64,000 bases of DNA from positions 462,734,072 to 462,798,071 of the forward strand of contig NC_081406.1 in assembly GCF_030272615.1 (NCBI RefSeq), given 5' to 3'. The notes beneath the pieces are model-generated. The model saw only the letters and a list, made by a program, of their open reading frames with translations. It was not told where the DNA came from and ran no database searches. Positions within the stretch are counted from its first letter, which is position 1. Each line of letters starts with the position of its first letter. The translations under genes and the position numbers were made by a program. This DNA is from Cryptomeria japonica. Its lineage: Eukaryota; Streptophyta; Pinopsida; Cupressales; Cupressaceae. Positions 36,501 through 46,806 of the stretch are shown here, piece by piece.

Positions 36501-37771
36501 CCTTAGTGGCAGATTACTAGGATGGGAACAACTGGTAGAACATTGATAGTATTCACCCCAGCCTCTCCAAGCTCAAAACCAAATTGTCTACTATTTGGGT
36601 GAATAAAGAAGAGGATTCCCTGATCTGGAGATATAACCCCAAAGGTACCTTTACTATATCTTTGATGTATTGTATCCTCTCCCCCTCCCCTCCTATGAAT
36701 CCTTTCTGGTCTAAAGCTTGGTTAAAAGGGCTCACTCCTAAAATCAATATGTTCTTCTGGACTATCCTCCAGAATAAGATCCTTACTGTTGACAACCTTA
36801 AATGCAGAGGTTTTGCCCTTCCAAATAGGTGTGTGCTGTTCTTTCAAGAGGAAGAGTTAGTGGACCATCTTGCCCTCCACTATTCTTTCTCAACCTCGGT
36901 TTGGGAAAGCTTCCTCAAAAGCTTTAGTCTTGCTTGGGTGTTTCCTAGTAACATCAGAGATTTGTTCTCTTCTTGGAAAATTCATTGGACCAACTCTATT
37001 TTGAGGTGTATGTGGCAGCTCTCTCTTCCTCACATTTTGTGGGGACTTTGGAAGGAAAGAAACAACCGAATTTTCAGGGATGTGTCCTTAAATCAAGACA
37101 TTGTTTTTCAGAAAATTCAAAGGTCTATCCAGGAAAATATGGGAACTATGGAGGTCTCTTGTTACTCAAACAACTCTTTAGAGTTAAATATCTTAAGAGC
37201 CTGGAATATGAAGATCACTAATGGACATAATATCAGCTACAATAAAAGACTTGAAGTTAAATGGCAAACCCCTCCCCATGGTTGGCTTAAAATCAATTTT
37301 GATGGAGCAGCCAAAGGAAATCCAGGTTCTTCAGGCTATGGAGCTATTCTCAAAGATGATAGAGGCATTTGCAAAGGTATGATTGCTGTCCCTATTGGCA
37401 TTCAAACCAATCATAAGGTGGAAGCTATGGCAGCCCTTCAAGGCATTATTCTAGCTAGCAAATGGAACTGTACCCATCTCTAGATCGAAGGGGATTCCAA
37501 TAATATTATTAAGTGTCTCAATGGGACCTCTAAGCCGTCTTGGTTGATTCACAATATAATTTTTTCTGCCATTGACATCATCAGAACCTTCAAAAAATGC
37601 CACATATCCCATATATATCGGGAGGCCAACTGTTTTGCTGATTGGGCTACAAACATGGTGGTGAAGAATGAGACAATTACCATGTGGACAGGTGAGAGCG
37701 GTCTTCCTAGAGATGTAAGACAAATCATAATAAATGAAAGATATCGAAGTACCCCAAAGAATCTTGATTGA
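33581..37771 (+). pseudogene. LINE-B ORF2: endonuclease, RT and RNase H
   Basis: All pieces from ATG 33581 to the stop at 37771 lie in one frame, but more than ten stops interrupt it. In order: APE-type endonuclease (MKIVSWNLRGLN, LIQETKM, LDRTLI), RT (FDGNKAPSPDGFPM, FRPISLCNSFYKIISK, GFVLGRQILD, LDLSKAYDRVDW, GLRQGEPISP), zf-RVT (36600-36950) and RNase H (INFDGAAKGNPGSSGYG, KVEAMAALQG). Catalytic residues are lost: endonuclease GDFN reads GHFN, SDH reads SNH, and RT FVDD reads FVDA (35644-35658). Most stops are TAG, several in CTAG context. It begins 131 bp after ORF1 ends. Confidence 0.93.
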
Positions 37772-37982
37772 CAGGGCAATTATGATATGTACTAAAGTAA
37801 GCACTTGGAGTTACTTCGATAATGAGGGAATTACTCATTATAAAATCAAAGCTAGCAGAACGTGCATTATAACCTATCAAATCACTAATGCTATGCACGC
37901 TTTCTAGGTTTTTGTTTTAACTTTGAAAAGCTTTTTCTTTCACCAACTCTGTAACCTAAACTTGACTGTGAGAAATGACACC

Positions 37983-39707
37983 ATGGGCGGAAATAGGAGA
38001 AGATATGAGCTGGGAAGTTGTAAGGAGTGGAAACAGAAAGAAGAGGTGTGGGAAATTTTGTAGAAGGGTGGTCTTTTGAGCTTCATTGAGAGACTCCATG
38101 GCCATGATGGAAAGATAACCAGCTTCTTCTACAAAAATTGGAAGAAGGGCATGCTTAAAATGGGCAACCAACTGGTGGAAATTGATGAAGAGTTAATTGC
38201 TAAAGCTACGGGACTCAAAAGGGAGGGCAAAAACTTCTACAGAGATAGGAAGGTCAATAGGGAAGCCATTGAAAGGTACCCAGTCATAGAGAAAGAGAAG
38301 AAAAGACTGGCAAAGTTGAGTAAAACCTATTACCCACCTAGGGCTTTTGCAAAACCCTGGCGGTAAATTCTCTTTGTTTTAATGAGGTATATAACTCTAG
38401 ATGGTAGGTTTACAAAAGTATATGGATATCACTTTGTCCTCTTAAATCATTTTAGGCATAATGATAAGGTGAATTTCCCTTACTTCTTGCTCTATTCTAT
38501 GAATGCATCCCTAAAAGCATATAAAGAAAATCCTCGAGGTGACACTGCAATGCACTAGGGACTTATGGTCCTCATTTATGATCATTTAAAGGCCAGTAAA
38601 ATCAACCAAATGCAGCTCTTTGTGGATTCGGAAGAAGATATGTCTGATTCTGATTTCTTAGAGGAGGAGGATTCAGATAATGATTCCTCAACTGATAATG
38701 AGGAAAGCTCAGACGAATTAGAGTATGAGAGGAGAAAGAAGAGGAAATCAAAACCCTCTTCTTCTAAGAGCAAAAAACCCCAAAGCAAACCCTTGATTAG
38801 TATTTCTTTGGAAGAAGAGAACTCTGATTTCCCTGAGGAGAAGAAGAACCCTAAGGGAGTGCTGAAGGAAAAAAGTAAGAACAAAGTCCAACCTAGGAAG
38901 AAGCAAAAGAAAACAAAGGAGACTGGCAAAGATCTGGAGGAGACTGGCAAGGAACCGGAAGAGGACAAGCAAACAAGAACCCTAGAAGCTGAACAAAGCC
39001 TGGAGATGGAGACTATGGAGGAGACCCTCAGGGCCGCCGATACTATTTATGCCCTCCATATCACTAAAGATGAATAGATAACCCCTGGTAAAGTTACTCC
39101 TTCTCCTGGTCCTCACCCCGAGGCCTTGAAGGGTTTTATGAAAACCATTGAATGGCTTATTGATGGGAATAAGAATACTGCGGATGAATACAAAAAACTC
39201 TGCAACAGAGTCATGATCCTAGAGATCATTAACATTGGAGAGGGGAACACTATGGCCGATTATATCGAAGATTTGAAGAACACAATTGCCAAAGCGGAAG
39301 ACATCAGAGATACCTTTAATCCCTGGTTTGAGAAAATTGAAAAGAAGATACATGATAGAAAAACCCTGGAGGAAACTAGCGAAAAGAAGCTCCTGGATAC
39401 AGTTGCCAAAGTGGACAAGATAGAGGAGTGCCTCAAGAACATTGCGGAGTAGAGTCTTAGCATTCTGAAAATCTCAGCCAACAACACCCATACCCTCATC
39501 AGCAAGCTTGATGATGAAAAGGAAACCCAGGAAATTGACCTAGATGCAAAAGGAATGGGGGAAGCCCAAGGTCCCAAAACCCACACCCGTGGAAAGAGGA
39601 AGGAAAAGAAAGTGAATAAGGACCTAGAGGAGCTAAAAGCAGTTGGGGTGACCTATGATGAGCTAGTGACTAAGGCAGAGGATCTGCTGAAGAAAATTAC
39701 TGGGTAG
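37983..39707 (+). pseudogene. LINE-B ORF3: third frame downstream of RNase H
   Basis: ATG 37983 (MGGNRRRYELGSCKEW) opens a 574-codon frame without any frameshift. It is broken by five stops (38061, 38364, 38556, 39075, 39450), four of them TAG. Residues about 30-205 are globular, with FIERLHGHDGKITSFFYKNW, ELIAKATGLKREGKNFYRDR and VLIYDHLKASK. This loosely resembles the plant transposon-associated domain family Transposase_32 (PF20167), a guess that needs a profile search. Residues about 215-365 are highly charged (EEDSDNDSSTDNEESSDE, then KRKSKPSSSKSKKPQ). The last 190 residues look like a coiled coil. It starts 211 bp after the ORF2 stop. Its start is conserved in LINE-A. Function unknown. 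Confidence 0.82.
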
Positions 39708-39868
39708 TGTCTCCTTGGGTTCTTTGTTGTTTTTTGATGTTTAGCTATTTTTTCTGTTCGCTGGTTTTTTGACCAATCACTTTGTATGTGGACTCTTTTT
39801 TCTCAGCTTTCTATGTAACTATGTTGTAATTGTTTTGGGTCCTTAAAACCTCTTTTTCAATCAATCAG
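39708..39868 (+). other. LINE-B 3' untranslated tail
   Basis: A T-rich 161-bp end (TTTGTTGTTTTTTGATG, TTTTTCTGTTCGCTGG, TTTTTTCTCAGC) that stops with CTCTTTTTCAATCAATCAG at the target duplication. The usual plant LINE poly(A) is absent. The short TCAA-like repeats may be the priming tail. Confidence 0.75.
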
Positions 39869-41286
39869 AACATATACTCTAGTAATATAACCAAAACTGC
39901 TAAACATACAAACTCAAAAGCATATAAACATCATAAAACTCATAACACCAGATTTAACATGGAAACTCGAATAGGGAAAAACCACTATGGGATTTCAGAC
40001 CCACTAAGAAATATACTCTTCTAGAGTATGCTCGGTTAAAATCAAATCCTGTTAAAGATTACAAACACATTGCTAAATGTGGCCCGGTTAAGGGAGTTCC
40101 CTTAGATCTGTTAGGATCTTCACCTTGTTATAAGTGACCTTGTTAAAGGATTTCAAACACTCAATCAGAATGTCACCTTGCTAGAGGGTTTTACAAATAA
40201 GATTGTTAAGTCCACTTGGTTAAGAGATTTTCTACCACTTTACAAAATAATGGTAATAAAAATCTATCTGCAACTTCACATCTAAAATGCTAAAGCAGAT
40301 TCTTATTTGCTCAATACAATAGGACTTATCTTGTCCATCTGCTAGGCTCTATACTCTATTATTCAAAATAGGTCTTCAAGCTTCTGTGCTCGGTAATCAC
40401 TATGTAGCATCCCTATGCATACACTTGCCCGCATGCAATGTTTATCAATAGTTCATTATTTATAAGCAATTTGCCAACCACTTAATCTCCTTGATCACAT
40501 TTCCCATGATCAATCATAGCCATCAGATCTTCAAACTTGACTAGGTTCAATGTATCCTTCGATCTGAAAAAGTTTTACCCTGCCTTGGAACTTGCATACA
40601 TTTCTTGGAACTTGTGCTAGGGTATTGTAGTTCAATCTGAGCTGTAGATCTTCCTGCCAATTTTCTTTTGCCATAGATTCTTTAACAAACTTCATTCACA
40701 ACATACCAATCATTTAATCATAACCATCTCATCAACTTCCTTCATTAAATCATGCTTTTATTCATTCAATGCATTCTGTTATTACTTGGTAAATACTAAA
40801 CTTCACTCGGTAGACATTCTGCCTTCATTAACCGATAGCTATAACCTTAGGGTTTACTGACTAGGTTCCTTAGGGTTTACAGACTAGGTTCTTGAGGGTT
40901 TATTTACTAGGTTCTTTGCTCGGTAACATAGTATAGTATCAACCTCACAATTAATGACATATATAGGATATAAAAACAATAAAAACATCATGATCTCATC
41001 ATTGTCTAACTCGGTAATAGTTGCCAATTGAATAACTTATTCCTCCCCTTATTCATCACATTCTTTCTATGTCTTTTACCAACATCTTTATACTCATGAA
41101 ATCATACTTCTTAAGATATGGCAACATCATACTTAATTAGAAAATCAATTTCTTGACATCAATGACAAAATAATAATATTAAGACAGTAAACATCGTTAA
41201 TCAGTTATATCCATAATCATCAACAACCTTCTCAATATCCTTATTGAAATGCCAATAATCTCCCTTTGTCTATTACAATGCCAACA
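39869..41286 (-). repeat. Copia-2 5' LTR, outer part
   Basis: It resumes with AACATATACTCTAGTAATATAACC, continues in line with 25740-27113, and ends CCAACA directly before the CTAAA target duplication. Compared with the 3' LTR it carries about 33 extra bases at the outer end. After GAAATGCCAATA, where the 3' LTR ends in CCAACA, it adds ATCTCCCTTTGTCTATTACAATGCCAACA, which contains a PPT-like tract. Confidence 0.92.
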
Positions 41287-41291
41287 CTAAA

Positions 41292-41897
41292 GATTCAGAT
41301 GTTGGAACCAAGTGATAAGGACTCAGAGCATAAAGAAAGAGACAACATTCAACAAGAGGATCTGGAAGAGGAAAAGACAGAGTTAGTCTTAGATAAAAGT
41401 GAGAGTAAAGTAAATCAAAAGCCCTCAGATAACAAAGAGGAACGAGATAACTTTAACCTTGTTGCAAGATCTCATGATCCAGATAAAGAATTAGACTGGC
41501 TCCAGGAGGCTTAACCTCATAAGATCTTGGGCCAAGGGCTATCAGAAATCTCATTAGCTACTACAGCAAAAGTAAAGCTGACCTTTTCGGAGGAATAAGA
41601 TCCAAAATGGGGAGATGAGGAAGACATCAAAAAGGAACTGGGGAAGAATGAAACAAAGCAGGAGGATGAAGAAGCAACAGAGGACAAAATAAAGAATAAG
41701 CAAAAAAAAAAGAATAACAATAACCTAATCAATAGTACACTGACTAGAAACACCATGAGCAGGCTTGGGGATGTGGGAGCGCAACACACTTCTCCAAGAA
41801 GACATTAAAATGTGAAGAAAAGATCAATGGAAACAAGAAGGAATATAGTAGATGGCACCCAAAGAACCATCTTTGAGGCAGGTATTTCCAAAAACCC
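41292..41897 (+). pseudogene. LINE-A ORF1, C-terminal part
   Basis: This continues the frame interrupted at 25618. Removing Copia-2 and one CTAAA copy keeps it open to a TAA at 41514. The sequence is acidic and charged (EDLEEEKTELVLDKSESKV), as in the ORF1 tail of LINE-B, whose C-terminus also has KTLTNPEVAP-like spacing before ORF2. After 41514 the similarity to the LINE-B tail (PKWGNEDEISK, here PKWGDEEDIKK) continues through further stops. Confidence 0.8.
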
Positions 41898-44164
41898 ATG
41901 AAAATCATCTCCTAGAATATTTCGGGACTGAACATCCCTCACAAATATGATTTAGTTAAAAGTATGATTAGAGATAAAAATCCTGATATTTTTTTGATTC
42001 AAGAAACTAAGATGGCAAAAGATAAAGTTGAAAGTCTGAATATGTTCAAAAATTGGAGGAGTCAGCGGATGTAGTTCAAAAGGTGCATCGGGAGGAATTG
42101 TTACCTTCTGGAACAAAAACAATGTAGAAGGTGAGGTGCTAATTCAGGACAACAACCTGGCTTGCATAAGATTTAAGCACCTCAAGAATTGAACTAATTG
42201 GGTCCTAACTAATTTATACACACCTAACACTAAGACTGGGAGAAGTGAGATGTGGAGAAATCATACTAGGTTGAGAAGTAGGTTTGCTGAGGACAGCTAG
42301 TTAATCATGGGAGATTTCAATACACCCTTGATTGAAAATGAGAAAAAGGGAGGGAGTCAAGCTAATCTGGACAGTAGATTAGACTTGATGGATTTCATAA
42401 ACAATAATTCCATTCGTGATATGGAGCTGCAAGGATTCAAATACACTTGGACTAACAGAAGAAGTGGTGAAAATTTGATTCAGGTTAGACTTGATAGAGC
42501 TCTCCTTTCCTTAGATTGGTTTAACCTTCATGACTACTCTTTATCTTCTCATATAAGGGCAGGATCAGATCATTACCCTATAACCTTCATGGCTGAAGTA
42601 AAGAATAGAAGGAGACATTTCCCTTATAGATTTTTAAAAATGTGGACTACACACCCGGATCTGGAAAGTAAGATTAAGGACTCGTGGCAGGTCAGTATTC
42701 AAGGAAACACCATGTACAAAGTGGTCAAAAAGCTGAAGATTGTTAAAGATAATGTTAAGAAGGGGAATAAGGAATGCTTTGGGAATATCTTTACCTCAAA
42801 AGCTACAATCCTCTTAGAGCTCAAGGAAATCCAGGATGAGATACAAAACAGTGGTTATACTAATACATCTAGAGACACTTAAGATGCTATTCTTATGAGA
42901 TATCATGATATTATAGCTAAAGAGGAAACCTACTACAAACAAAGATCAAGAAATGTCTAGTTGAAGGAGGGGCATAGGAATACCAAATAATTCCATATGT
43001 CCACCTTGAGACATAAGGCCATTAATAGAATTGTTCAGATTAAAATGAATGTCAGATGTGTAGTAGATGATGATTCCATGAGCAAGGCTGCTATGGATTT
43101 TTTCTCCAATTTACTTGCTAAGGATCAGAATTTGGATATACAGGCCCAAAGGGGCCTCTTGGATAGTATTCCTACCATTTTAGGGGATGATCATAATGCT
43201 CACTTGACTACCATCCCTTCCCATGATGAAATTCAGATAGCTGTAAACTCCTTTGAGGGTAATAAGGCCCCAGGTCCAGATGGCTTTCCCATGTTCTTCT
43301 TCAAAATGTACTAGCATATTATTGGAGATGATGTTGCCAGAGTTGTGAAAGAAGTTTTTGGTGCTAGAAAAATGTTGAAAGAAGTTAATGGTACCTTTAT
43401 TGGTCTTATACCCAAAAAGATGGGGGCTGACTCAATGGATCTTTTTAGACCTATTAGTCTATGCAACTCTCTCTATAAGATTATCTCCAAGGTTCTAACC
43501 TCTAGAATTATTAAGTTGCTCCCCTCTATCATTTTGCCTCAGCAAAGTGGCTTTGTCCTGGGTAGACAAATTTTGGATTCAATCATCGCTATCCATGAAA
43601 ATATCCACTCTTTCTGTTTCTCTAAAAAAGAAGTTTTTTTTTTCTGAACTTGATCTCTCTAAAGCTTATGATAGAGTGGATTGGGATTTTATGGTGGATG
43701 TTCTCTCTACTTTTGGCTTCAGCCCCAGAAGTGTTAGCCTTATTAGGCAACTTGTCTCTTTGGCTTCTTTCTCTGTTTTAATGAATGGATCTTCCTCTCC
43801 TTTCATTAAAGCTTCTAGAGGTCTCAAACAGGGGAACCCTCTATCCCCAGTTATCTTTATCATTATGGCGGAATGTCTGGGGAGATGTATTGGATAGATG
43901 GCTGAGAAAAGGGAGTTTTGTGGTTTGAATCCTTCTTCGATGGATCAAATATGTTCCCATCAACAGTTTGTTGATGATTCTATAATAATGGGGAAAGCTA
44001 CAGTGAAGGATTATAGAAGATTAAAAAGGGCTTTGGATAACTGTGGAAATGCCACTGGTCAACTTATAAACTGGTCTAAAAGATTTGTTTATTTTATCAA
44101 TACCCTGGAGAGGATGATTAAATTAGTGATATTCTGGGTGGTCAAATTGGTAGTCTGACTACTT
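41898..44164 (+). pseudogene. LINE-A ORF2, endonuclease and RT part
   Basis: ATG 41898 matches the LINE-B start (MKIIS). A frameshift lies before 42307, and the frame runs from there to 43647. The endonuclease sites are intact (MGDFNTPL at 42307, LDRALLS, AGSDHYPITF), unlike LINE-B. RT blocks are present: NKAPGPDGFPMFFFKMY, FRPISLCNSLYKIISK, SGFVLGRQILDS, LDLSKAYDRVDWDF, GLKQGNPLSP and the catalytic QQFVDDSIIMG. A one-base slip in the T-run at 43633-43642 shifts the frame. Stops at 42882 and 43314 also interrupt. Copia-3 cuts the gene at 44169. Confidence 0.9.
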
Positions 44165-44169
44165 CTTAC

Positions 44170-45680
44170 TGTTGGCAATATTACATTATAACAGACAATG
44201 AAAGATTGTTGACATTTCAATAAGGATATTGAGAAGGTTGTTGATGATTATGGACATAACTGATTAAAGATGTTTTACTATCTTGATATTATTATTTTGT
44301 CATTGATGTCAAGAAATTGATTTTCTAATTCAGTATGATGTTGCCATATCTTGAGAAGTGTGATATGAAGATTATAAAGAAGTCTATAAAAGACACAGGA
44401 AAGAATATGATGAATAAGGGGATAAGTTATTCAATGAGCAACTACTACCGAGTCAGACAATGATTAGATCATGATGTTTTAGATTGTTTTAACATCATAC
44501 ATATGTTGTAAAACGTAAAGGATAATACTATACTATGTTATCAGGCAAAGACCCTAGTCGGTAAACCCTAAGGTTATCACTATCAGTTAATGAAGGCAGA
44601 ATGTCTACCAAGTAAAGTTTAAAATTCACCGAGTTACAACCGAGCTATAACAGAATGCATTAAATGTTTACATGTGATATTTAATGAAGGAAGCTAATGA
44701 GCTGGAGAGAATTCAATGATTTGTAAGCCGTGTATGAATATTGTTAAAGAATCTATGGTAAAGAAAGATCGACATGAAGATCTACAGCTCAGATTGAACC
44801 GCAATACCCTAACACAAGTTCCAAGGCAAATATGCAAGTTCCAAGGTGGGGTAAAATGTTTTCAGATCGAAGAATACATTGAGCCTAGACAAGATTGAAG
44901 GTCTGATGGCTATGATTGATCATGGGAAATGTGATCAAGGAGATTAAGTGGTTAGAAGATTGTTTATAAATAGGAAACTGTTGATAAACAATGTATGCGG
45001 GCAAGTGTATGCACAAGGATTCTACATAGTGATTACTGAGAACATAAGCTTGAAGACCTATTATAATAACAGAGTATAGATGCCCAACAGATAGACAAGA
45101 TTAGTTCTATGTCAATATTGTATTAAAAAAATAGGAATCTGCTTTAGCATTTTAGATGTGAAGTTGCAGATAGATTTTTATTACTGTTATTTTGTGAAAG
45201 TGGCAGAAAATATCTTAATCGAGTGGACTTAATAGTCTTATATGTAAATCCTCTAATAAGGTGACATTCTTATTGAGTGTTTGAAATCCTTTGACAAGGT
45301 CACTTCTAACAAAGTGAAGATCCTAACAGATCTGAGGGAAATCCCTTAACCATGTCACATCTAGCAATGTGTTTGTAATCTTTAACAGGATCTACTTTTA
45401 ACCGAGCATACTCTAGAAGAGTATATTTCTTAGTGGGTCCGAAATCCCACAGTGGTCTTTCCCTATTTGGGTTTCCATGTTAAATCTGCTGTTATGAGGT
45501 TTATATTGTTCATATGCTTTTGAGTTTGCATGTTTGACAGTTTTTGGTTATATGACTGATATATATGTTACGAAGGTTGAATCTGATGTTTTAATGGATG
45601 ATTAAGTTTGTATGATTCACCCCCCCCTCTCATCTTGTTGGCTATTGGATTTGTACTTATATTAAGTATCAAAACTATCA
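44170..45680 (+). repeat. Copia-3 5' LTR
   Basis: 1511 bp, from TGTTGGCAATATTACATT to AAGTATCAAAACTATCA. Near its end are GGGTTTCCATGTTAAATCTG (45469-45488) and TGATTCACCCCCCCCTCTC (45615-45633), the forward-strand version of the motifs seen in the other copia LTRs. Confidence 0.94.
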
Positions 45681-45681
45681 A

Positions 45682-45695
45682 TTGGTATCAGAGCT
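45682..45695 (+). other. Copia-3 primer binding site
   Basis: TTGGTATCAGAGCTTTGGA follows the LTR with one spacer base. The TGGTATCAGAGC core is the unaltered initiator-methionine tRNA primer site of plant copia elements. Confidence 0.95.
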
Positions 45696-45744
45696 TTGGA
45701 CTCCGAAAGGAAAGTTTAAAGGCACTTGAGTTAAAGATCCAAAG

Positions 45745-46790
45745 ATGTATAAGAGGGATGCACCGAAGCTGAACAAGTCAAGTTTCTCTACATGACTGAA
45801 AATGATGAAGCTACATCTATCAGGAGCTGGAGAATATGCTATATACTATCTGGAGAATGATTTTGTTGCACCGAGCACCTTTCCATTGACTATGGAAGAG
45901 ATAAAGGCGAAGCAAGAACATATTCAAGCAATGATTGAAATAACATCTGCATTGACCGATTCAAAGTTTAATGATCGAGAAGGATGTACTGATGCAAAGG
46001 CAATGTGGACTAAGCTCATATCTGTATATGGAGGAGATGAACATGTTCATAGAACAAAAGTAGATACTCTAAGAGGACAACTTGAATCTATGAGGATGAA
46101 TGAAGGTTAGAACATAACCCAGTACAATACAATACTAAAGGAGATTGTAAATCAAATCAAAGGAGCAGGAGGAACTATTGAAGAAAAGGATGTAACAAGT
46201 AAGTTTTTAAGAATCCTTCTACCTACCTATGCAATCTGAGTCTTTGCAATCAATGAATTGAGGTTTGTACCTAATATGCTAGTTTCCTTGGATGCTACTA
46301 TTGGTAAGCTACATGCATTTGAGTTAAGTAATTTTGTTAAGAGTGGGTCATCGGTAAATAAAATTGAATCTGCATTTAGCTCTTTTCATCTGAATGAATC
46401 TAATGATTACAATGAAAGAAAGTATAAGTACTCTGAAGGAGATCACAGTGGAGGAAGTGAAAGATTTCGAAAGAACATGGAAGAAGTACCCAAACTCTAT
46501 GAAGAAATTAGAAAGAAAGAAGAGTTTGAAGCACTATTGGCCAAAAGGTTAGCGAGAGGCAAAGGTAAGTATAAAAGAAAACTACCTTTGAAATGTTTCA
46601 ATTGTGATAAGATTGGACATATGGCTTCTAACTATCCTGAAAAAGATTTCACTGAAAAGAGAGATTACTGAGATGACAGACAAAAAGATAACCATTACAG
46701 AGGACACTGAGACTTCAGAAGAAGAGATAGAAAGACATGCTTAATAGCTAATGAGGAATCTGACGATGATAAATCGGATAAGATTGATAT
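45745..46790 (+). pseudogene. Copia-3 gag
   Basis: ATG 45745 (MYKRDAPKLNKSS) is 50 bp after the primer site and matches the Copia-2 start. The frame is shared with all gag and IN pieces to 47874. It has YYLENDFVAPSTFPLTMEEI, LRGQLESMRMNEG and the zinc knuckle CFNCDKIGHMASNY, whose last cysteine is lost (intact in Copia-2). Stops: TGA at 45796, TAG near 46111, TGA near 46237 and in RDY-stop-DDRQ at 46669. The last corresponds to arginine CGA in Copia-2, a CpG transition. Confidence 0.9.
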
Positions 46791-46806
46791 AGAGGAAGTT
46801 ATTTAT

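Larger units (their letters stand above)
31843..39868 (+). mobile_element. LINE-B: plant LINE with three open frames, inside the Copia-2 5' LTR
   Basis: The 8026-bp insert is bounded by a 17-bp duplication of LTR sequence (31826-31842 and 39869-39885) that differs at one position. The LTR continues normally on both sides. It encodes ORF1 (31870-33447), ORF2 with endonuclease, RT, zf-RVT and RNase H (33581-37771) and a third frame (37983-39707). ORF2 and ORF3 contain stops but no frameshifts. No poly(A) is present; the 3' end is T-rich and closes with TCAATCAATCAG. Only 27 bp precede ORF1, so the 5' end may be slightly truncated. Confidence 0.93.
25624..41286 (-). mobile_element. Copia-2: Ty1/copia element in LINE-A ORF1, itself split by LINE-B
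   Basis: Left LTR 25624-27113, internal minus-strand gag-pol, primer site at 31700-31715, and a right LTR in two parts (31716-31842 and 39869-41286) around LINE-B. The target duplication CTAAA is exact (25619-25623 and 41287-41291), and joining the flanks restores the LINE-A frame. The RT piece is open for 355 codons, so this is one of the better preserved elements. It belongs to the same family as Copia-3, with closely similar gag, IN, RT and LTRs. Confidence 0.95.

Noticed and set aside
38582-38968. Ser/Phe-rich minus frame opposite ORF3
   Set aside because: It is the antisense of the charged Glu/Lys/Ser region of ORF3, with no motif of its own.
37772-39868. ORF3 as host sequence carried along by 3' transduction
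   Set aside because: Not favoured, because LINE-A has the homologous ORF3 start after its own RNase H. It remains possible if both derive from one transducing source.
45682-45695. tRNA-like sequence
   Set aside because: It is only the 12-base complement of a tRNA 3' end, and no cloverleaf follows. It is a primer site.
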